NCBI RefSeq assembly: GCF_932526225.1
Contig: NC_064038.1
Span: 10,477,070-10,541,069, forward strand
Direction of reading: 5' to 3'
DNA length: 64,000 nucleotides
From: Nematostella vectensis
Lineage: Eukaryota; Cnidaria; Anthozoa; Actiniaria; Edwardsiidae
Below, piece after piece: positions 60,062 through 64,000 of this stretch (its first letter is position 1; every line of letters starts with the position of its first letter). The translations under genes and the position numbers were made by a program. The notes under the pieces are model-generated. The model did not search any database. It was given only the letters and a program-made list of their open reading frames with translations, and had not been told where the DNA came from.

Positions 60062-60892
60062 ATAAACCAATCAAGAGAGCATAAGATAAGAAAGGGACAC
60101 TTTGGTATTACCGGCGCGCCATGTCGATTCCGAATCCGGCTATTTTTAGTAACCACCACTCCATCACTGCGTGTGAGCATTTTTACTCCCCTACCCCCGC
60201 GCTTTGGCATTTACATCTTGTTGTTTGCCGCTGTTTTGTGACTTGAAACCGAAAAAAACACCCTATTCGCACAAATACCATCGGAAATGTCATTCTGGCA
60301 TCAAGGATACGGGCAGTTGCAGTTTATTAAGGGGATGTATTACTTCGAGGATTGCAAGATTTCCAAAACGAGACTTCATTCAAAATCAAGAGCGGAAAAC
60401 CTCGTGCTTCAATCACCGTTTTTGCTCTAACTTGCTGCTTCTCCGTGGTTTCTCAACAGTCATTATCTTTCTAATGGTCAAACGAAATCTGTAAGTTAGA
60501 CATTAGATATAATATTGATTTTTTTGTGAATATTCTGGTGAATTGAGAAGGAATCCAAGAAAAATACATTTCATAAAACTATCCTTGTGATGATCAAAGC
60601 CAGCAAGCTGAAGTATCTGAGCTTTTGTAAAAGTTAGAAAATAAAGAGGTAGATATTACTGTACTTCTTTGATGTTGTTATTTTTATATGTTATATCATT
60701 ATGTTGTTATTATACAAGCTGGAGTGCTGGAGTCGGGATTTGAATCAAACGCAGTATCACAGCCATTTTATCGCAAATCCTCACGCGCAGTGGTGGGGTG
60801 GTGGTTACTAAAAATAGCCGGATTTGGAATCGACATGGCGCGCGGGTAATACCAAAGTGTCCCTCTCTTATCTTATGCTCTCTTGATACCAA
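60062..60892. repeat. Inverted duplication, ~120-bp arms
   Basis: 60062-60175 (caatcaagagagcataagat ... tagtaaccaccactcc) is matched in reverse at 60790-60890 (gggtggtggttactaaaaat ... atgctctcttgat). High identity over more than 100 bases. The spacer is about 600 bp. Confidence 0.85.
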
Positions 60893-61199
60893 TGTAATAT
60901 TCTCCCTTCCACAAAAGTAAGTTAAGATGGATTTAAAGAGTCGCCTCAGTAACTTGTCACATAAATTAGGGCCCCCCCAATATTTTCAATTAATATAAAA
61001 AAAAATCCAACAGCCAAGAGCGCATATGCTCTCTTGCCACCTACTCCGCTAATTCTCAATGCACAAGTGATATTTTTCAAGTGTTATTCTTTCTCGAGAC
61101 AATTATTGATAACGGACCTATAAAGAAAAGGCCATAAGGGATGACGAGTCAAATGCGAGCCAGCCCTCCACCCCGCGATTTTCATGAGACCTGTCTCTT

Positions 61200-61530
61200 C
61201 CACAGGCAGCCCATGCTCTTTAGTTGTCCCTATCATCGATTTTACGGTAAACATAGGACGAAAATCAAACTTAGTGAAAAATAAAAAAACAACTTGTTGA
61301 AAAGACGTGTGTGTGTAGTCTAGTGTTGTGTTTATGTCATACTTTTTGCGTGTTCTTTGGTCGTATTAAAGCGCCTTTTACAAGATTCACGATTTGAAAT
61401 GTTAACCGAAAGAAGACTAAACACGTCTTTTCAACAAGTTATTTTTTTTTATTTTCACTAATTTTGATTTTCGCCCTATGTTTACCGTAAAAGATAGGGA
61501 CAAATAAAGAGCTTGGGCTACCTGTGTCTC
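61200..61530. mobile_element. Foldback element with ~110-bp inverted repeats
   Basis: The left arm (about 61200-61313: cacaggcagcccatgctctt ... caacttgttgaaaagacgtg) pairs with the right arm (about 61423-61530: cacgtcttttcaacaagtta ... aagagcttgggctacctgtg). A ~105-bp unique centre lies between them. Nothing is encoded. Confidence 0.8.
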
Positions 61531-61610
61531 TTCCATATTAAGAAGTACAGAGAGCATAATAAAACGTCGTGTAAAAGCACCTGTCAAAAAATCAGCTTGC
61601 TTTTCCTTTG

Positions 61611-61894
61611 CTGTCGAATCCGTTGTATCGCGACGCCGCATTTTCAAAACATCGATTTGTTTTTGTCTTTTGGGATTTTCTGTTCCGCCAGTCAAATCAT
61701 TCTAAGCCAATCATATTCTTGCCATCTCTCGCCTAATGTAGTTGCCTGGCTTTCTGTCGCGACACTGTCTGGTTTTCGTCCAGAGGATCAGGGAAGTGCA
61801 CAAAGCAAGACTCAGAATGGTTTTACTGACGGAACAGAAAACCAAAACAGATTGTGTTTTGAAAACACGGGTCGCAAAACAACGGATTCGACAG
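61611..61894. mobile_element. Second foldback element, ~80-bp inverted repeats
   Basis: Ends are ctgtcgaatccgttg (61611-61625) and caacggattcgacag (61880-61894). The arms extend inward through ttttcaaaaca and ttttctgttccgccagt and their inverses. It starts about 80 bp after the previous element. Confidence 0.8.
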
Positions 61895-62122
61895 TAATAC
61901 AGTCATTTACGACTTGTTTTTTTTTAGAAATATCTTAACAAAATGTAAAAAATCGTCACAATGATTCTTACTTTATAAATGGGCTGGGTGAGCCAACGGG
62001 TCACCTATCACCTACGTGTCAGTGCGTCAATATAAAAAAAAAAGATGATGCCTTTCTATTCATGTCGTGCTACATTTGAGCATACTAAATTATTCATCAA
62101 TTAAAACGACATGTAAATTATT

Positions 62123-62310
62123 AAGACTGGTCACACTAGCGACATAACATCGCGCCCCAATGTGCTTATATAACGACATAAGAGAAAAAGACATGTTATT
62201 TCTCCATGTCTCTGTCGCTATGTCATTATTTTGAACCATTCGTCAGTTTAAACATAGGAAATAAGAGTGTGCGTGACTTTGCCGTTATGTCGCTAGTGTG
62301 AACCAGCCTT
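62123..62310. mobile_element. Short TIR element, ctggt(t)cacactagcgacat ends
   Basis: aagactggtcacactagcga then cataac at the left pairs with gttatgtcgctagtgtgaac then cagcctt at the right. Inside, gacataagagaaaaagacat and gctatgtcatt repeat the gacata motif. Its ends resemble those of the element at 27002. No coding capacity. Confidence 0.75.
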
Positions 62311-63079
62311 TATATACTATCGGTTTCTTGTGACTAAAATCGTAGGAATAAGTATAACTCTGTTTTACGTCATCCATTCCCTGTCAAACTTTGGTTAAAT
62401 GACCTTAACAGAGGTAAATATAACTGGTGAGTTTTGGACAGATAGGTTGACTGCTACTGGATGTAAATTAAAATTGCTGACTCTGGCTTTGAGCCTAGTT
62501 TCCATTCAAAAATGGTCACATGACCATTTCAAAAGTTTGGCAGAGATTGGATGACGTTAAACAGAGTTAAACTTCTTTATGATTTAGCCTCGTTTCCACG
62601 CTGGCTCGAAGGGGCCATTTCTACACCTCCCCAAAGTAGCCCCCAAACGCTTTTCAGAATTGTCGACAAGTAGTTTTGGATTCCTTAGGGACTAATGAAC
62701 ACTACTAGGCTAAACTATTCGCTAACCTTCTTCACGAAATGCCCACGGGAAAACACATCCTTTCGGAATATACGTGCGCTTTAATGAGTCAAATATTCGC
62801 GTAGATTGCGCACATACTCGGCGCACCTTGCACTGAAATTGTGCCAAAACTTAGGTGCTTTACAAACACTGGAAAACGTGGGAACTTCTATTCTTATTCT
62901 AAGGAACAATAAAAAATAATAAAGATTATGGTCCCCTCTGCTTACATAGATGTGTGTGGAATATTTGTCTTACTTGTTTTCCCGGTTTTGAGGTCTTTTG
63001 CGTGGTGACGTTGTTTTACCCCCTCTCCCACCCCCTCGGGCAAATTGTGCCCGTTTACATCGACTCATTCAACTGAAAA

Positions 63080-63175
63080 ATGGTACAGATCGCACTGCTA
63101 GAAAGAGTGAGGAATTATGATCGGATTGTGTGTATACTTAAATCATTGCCGCAAGCACCCATTCTCGCTCTTTAA
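63080..63175 (+). other. Upstream ORF overlapping the LicD-2 start codon
   Basis: An ATG at 63080 in good context (gaaaaATGg) opens a 31-codon frame that runs past the LicD-2 ATG at 63117 in another frame and stops at 63175. If the transcript starts upstream of it, it should reduce LicD-2 translation. The transcription start is not known. Confidence 0.35.
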
Positions 63176-63797
63176 ACGCGTTTTTCCTTTGATATTGATA
63201 GTCGGAGTATCGGTTTTAATATGTCTGAAAGGCCGAATTCATCCAAGAAGCCATTCATCGAAATTCATGGTTAGTGTTTATGAAGCGTGTTTCTCGTGGG
63301 TATTTACCGTATTTACGCGTGAATGGTAACTTCTATTTTTACTTCTACAGGGATTGCAAATTATCACTGATTCGTATTCGACGTATTCCTCAACTCTTTC
63401 CAATGGAACTAAGCTTAAATGGGGAAGAGCTCTGAAACATAGATGGAAAGAAATTTATGGCGAAGAAAATTGCGAAGATGATCTCCAAAAGCGTAAACTG
63501 TTAGTAACTCTTTTACGAACGTGGAATCTGATTGCATCTCATCACAATATAACATATTCTTTAATGTACGGTTCCCTTCTTGGCGTAGAGCGAACAGCGG
63601 ATATTTTGCCATGGGACCACGATTTAGATATCATGGTTAGCTACGATGGTATTTTGAAGCTCGAACGAATAGCAAATATATGCGACCCTCGAGGTCATTT
63701 TGACATAAATGACGGATTACCTCATTTAGTTGTCTTACCAAACTCCGAGCACAATGTCTTTATGGATGATAGACGAAGATTTGATTGTGCTGGCAAG
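63117..63797 (+). CDS. LicD/fukutin-related paralogue (LicD-2), 5' part only
   Basis: Exon 1 is 63117-63269 (51 codons) and exon 2 is 63351-63797 (149 codons), joined in phase 0 through an 81-bp intron (donor gttagt, acceptor tctacag). A further donor (gtaagg) at 63798 shows the gene continues past the window. Residues 20-37 form a signal anchor with basic flanks, and the stem is short. The catalytic core is clear: YSLMYGSLLGVERT (120-133) and PWDHDLDIMV (138-147). It shares HRWKEIYG-type, NITY, SEHN and DCxGK blocks with LicD-1 and keeps the intron right after the same Gly-Lys. Unlike LicD-1 it has an extra intron after the anchor and lacks the Thr-rich stem. The likely role matches LicD-1: a lumenal transferase in glycan or phosphodiester decoration. 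It is incomplete here because of the window end, not because of a break. Confidence 0.88.
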
Positions 63798-64000
63798 GTA
63801 AGGTTTGTTTTTGGTCAGTGGTTTACTATTTCTTGTGTTGTTTATGGAATTATGTACGCGCGGTTGTACCAGATATAAATCCAGTCAATCTGGGTTTGAG
63901 GTAGAAGTAATTGCAATAGAATTTCTCTAAGCGGATTTTAAACAAGTGATACAACCTAGTAAACATACTAAAAGTCCCCTTTGGTGGAACACTCTAAATA

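Larger units (their letters stand above)
59766..63116. other. Shared upstream region of the divergent LicD pair
   Basis: About 3.35 kb between the two start codons. It holds a 120-bp inverted duplication with a 590-bp spacer, two long-TIR foldback elements and one shorter TIR element. All open frames here come from those repeats. No TATA box clearly placed for either gene. Confidence 0.6.

Noticed and set aside
61417-61938. Open frames of 92 and 141 codons
   Set aside because: They run across the inverted arms of two foldback elements; the protein text follows the repeat, not a gene.
1-64000. tRNA genes, CRISPR arrays, bacterial operons, viral or plasmid genes
   Set aside because: No cloverleaf with proper A and B boxes was found by eye, and repeats here lack regular spacers. 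The content is animal nuclear DNA. A tRNAscan run would settle the tRNA question.

Overview
The window reads as nuclear DNA of an invertebrate animal. Genes are split by GT-AG introns, there are no bacterial operon features, and most of the sequence is AT-rich non-coding DNA with many small inverted-repeat elements and G/C homopolymer tracts. The gene styles (a peptide-type rhodopsin GPCR, LicD/fukutin-like proteins) and the abundant short TIR elements suggest a cnidarian, most likely an anthozoan. That assignment is inference; no species marker is present.

Layout. Positions 1-23 kb hold no convincing gene, only tandem repeats, small elements and a few weak exon or promoter candidates. A five-exon class A GPCR (364 aa) lies on the + strand at 23104-29554. 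A twelve-exon aldehyde dehydrogenase of the ALDH1/ALDH2 clade (494 aa) lies at 33521-42025; its large first intron is packed with repeats. A gene-poor stretch follows to 47.7 kb. Next comes a TATA-driven four-exon gene (47870-54485, 212 aa) whose product I do not recognise. Last is a head-to-head pair of LicD/fukutin-related genes: a complete two-exon gene on the minus strand (56040-59765, 347 aa) and the 5' part of a paralogue on the plus strand (63117-63797, cut by the window edge). Both keep an intron at the same codon.

Exon structures were assembled by hand from splice signals and reading-frame continuity; each complete model sums to an intact frame. The GPCR, ALDH and LicD genes have no evident functional link to each other.

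The most unusual signals are at exon edges. In two different genes a G-rich minisatellite starts at or spans a splice donor and has copied it (ALDH intron 10; unknown gene intron 3). In the ALDH gene the last codons are also duplicated into the 3' UTR. Other notable items are a 22-copy 15-bp minisatellite, a 1.1-kb element with internally tandem TIRs and a likely 4-bp target duplication, and clustered foldback elements between the two LicD genes.
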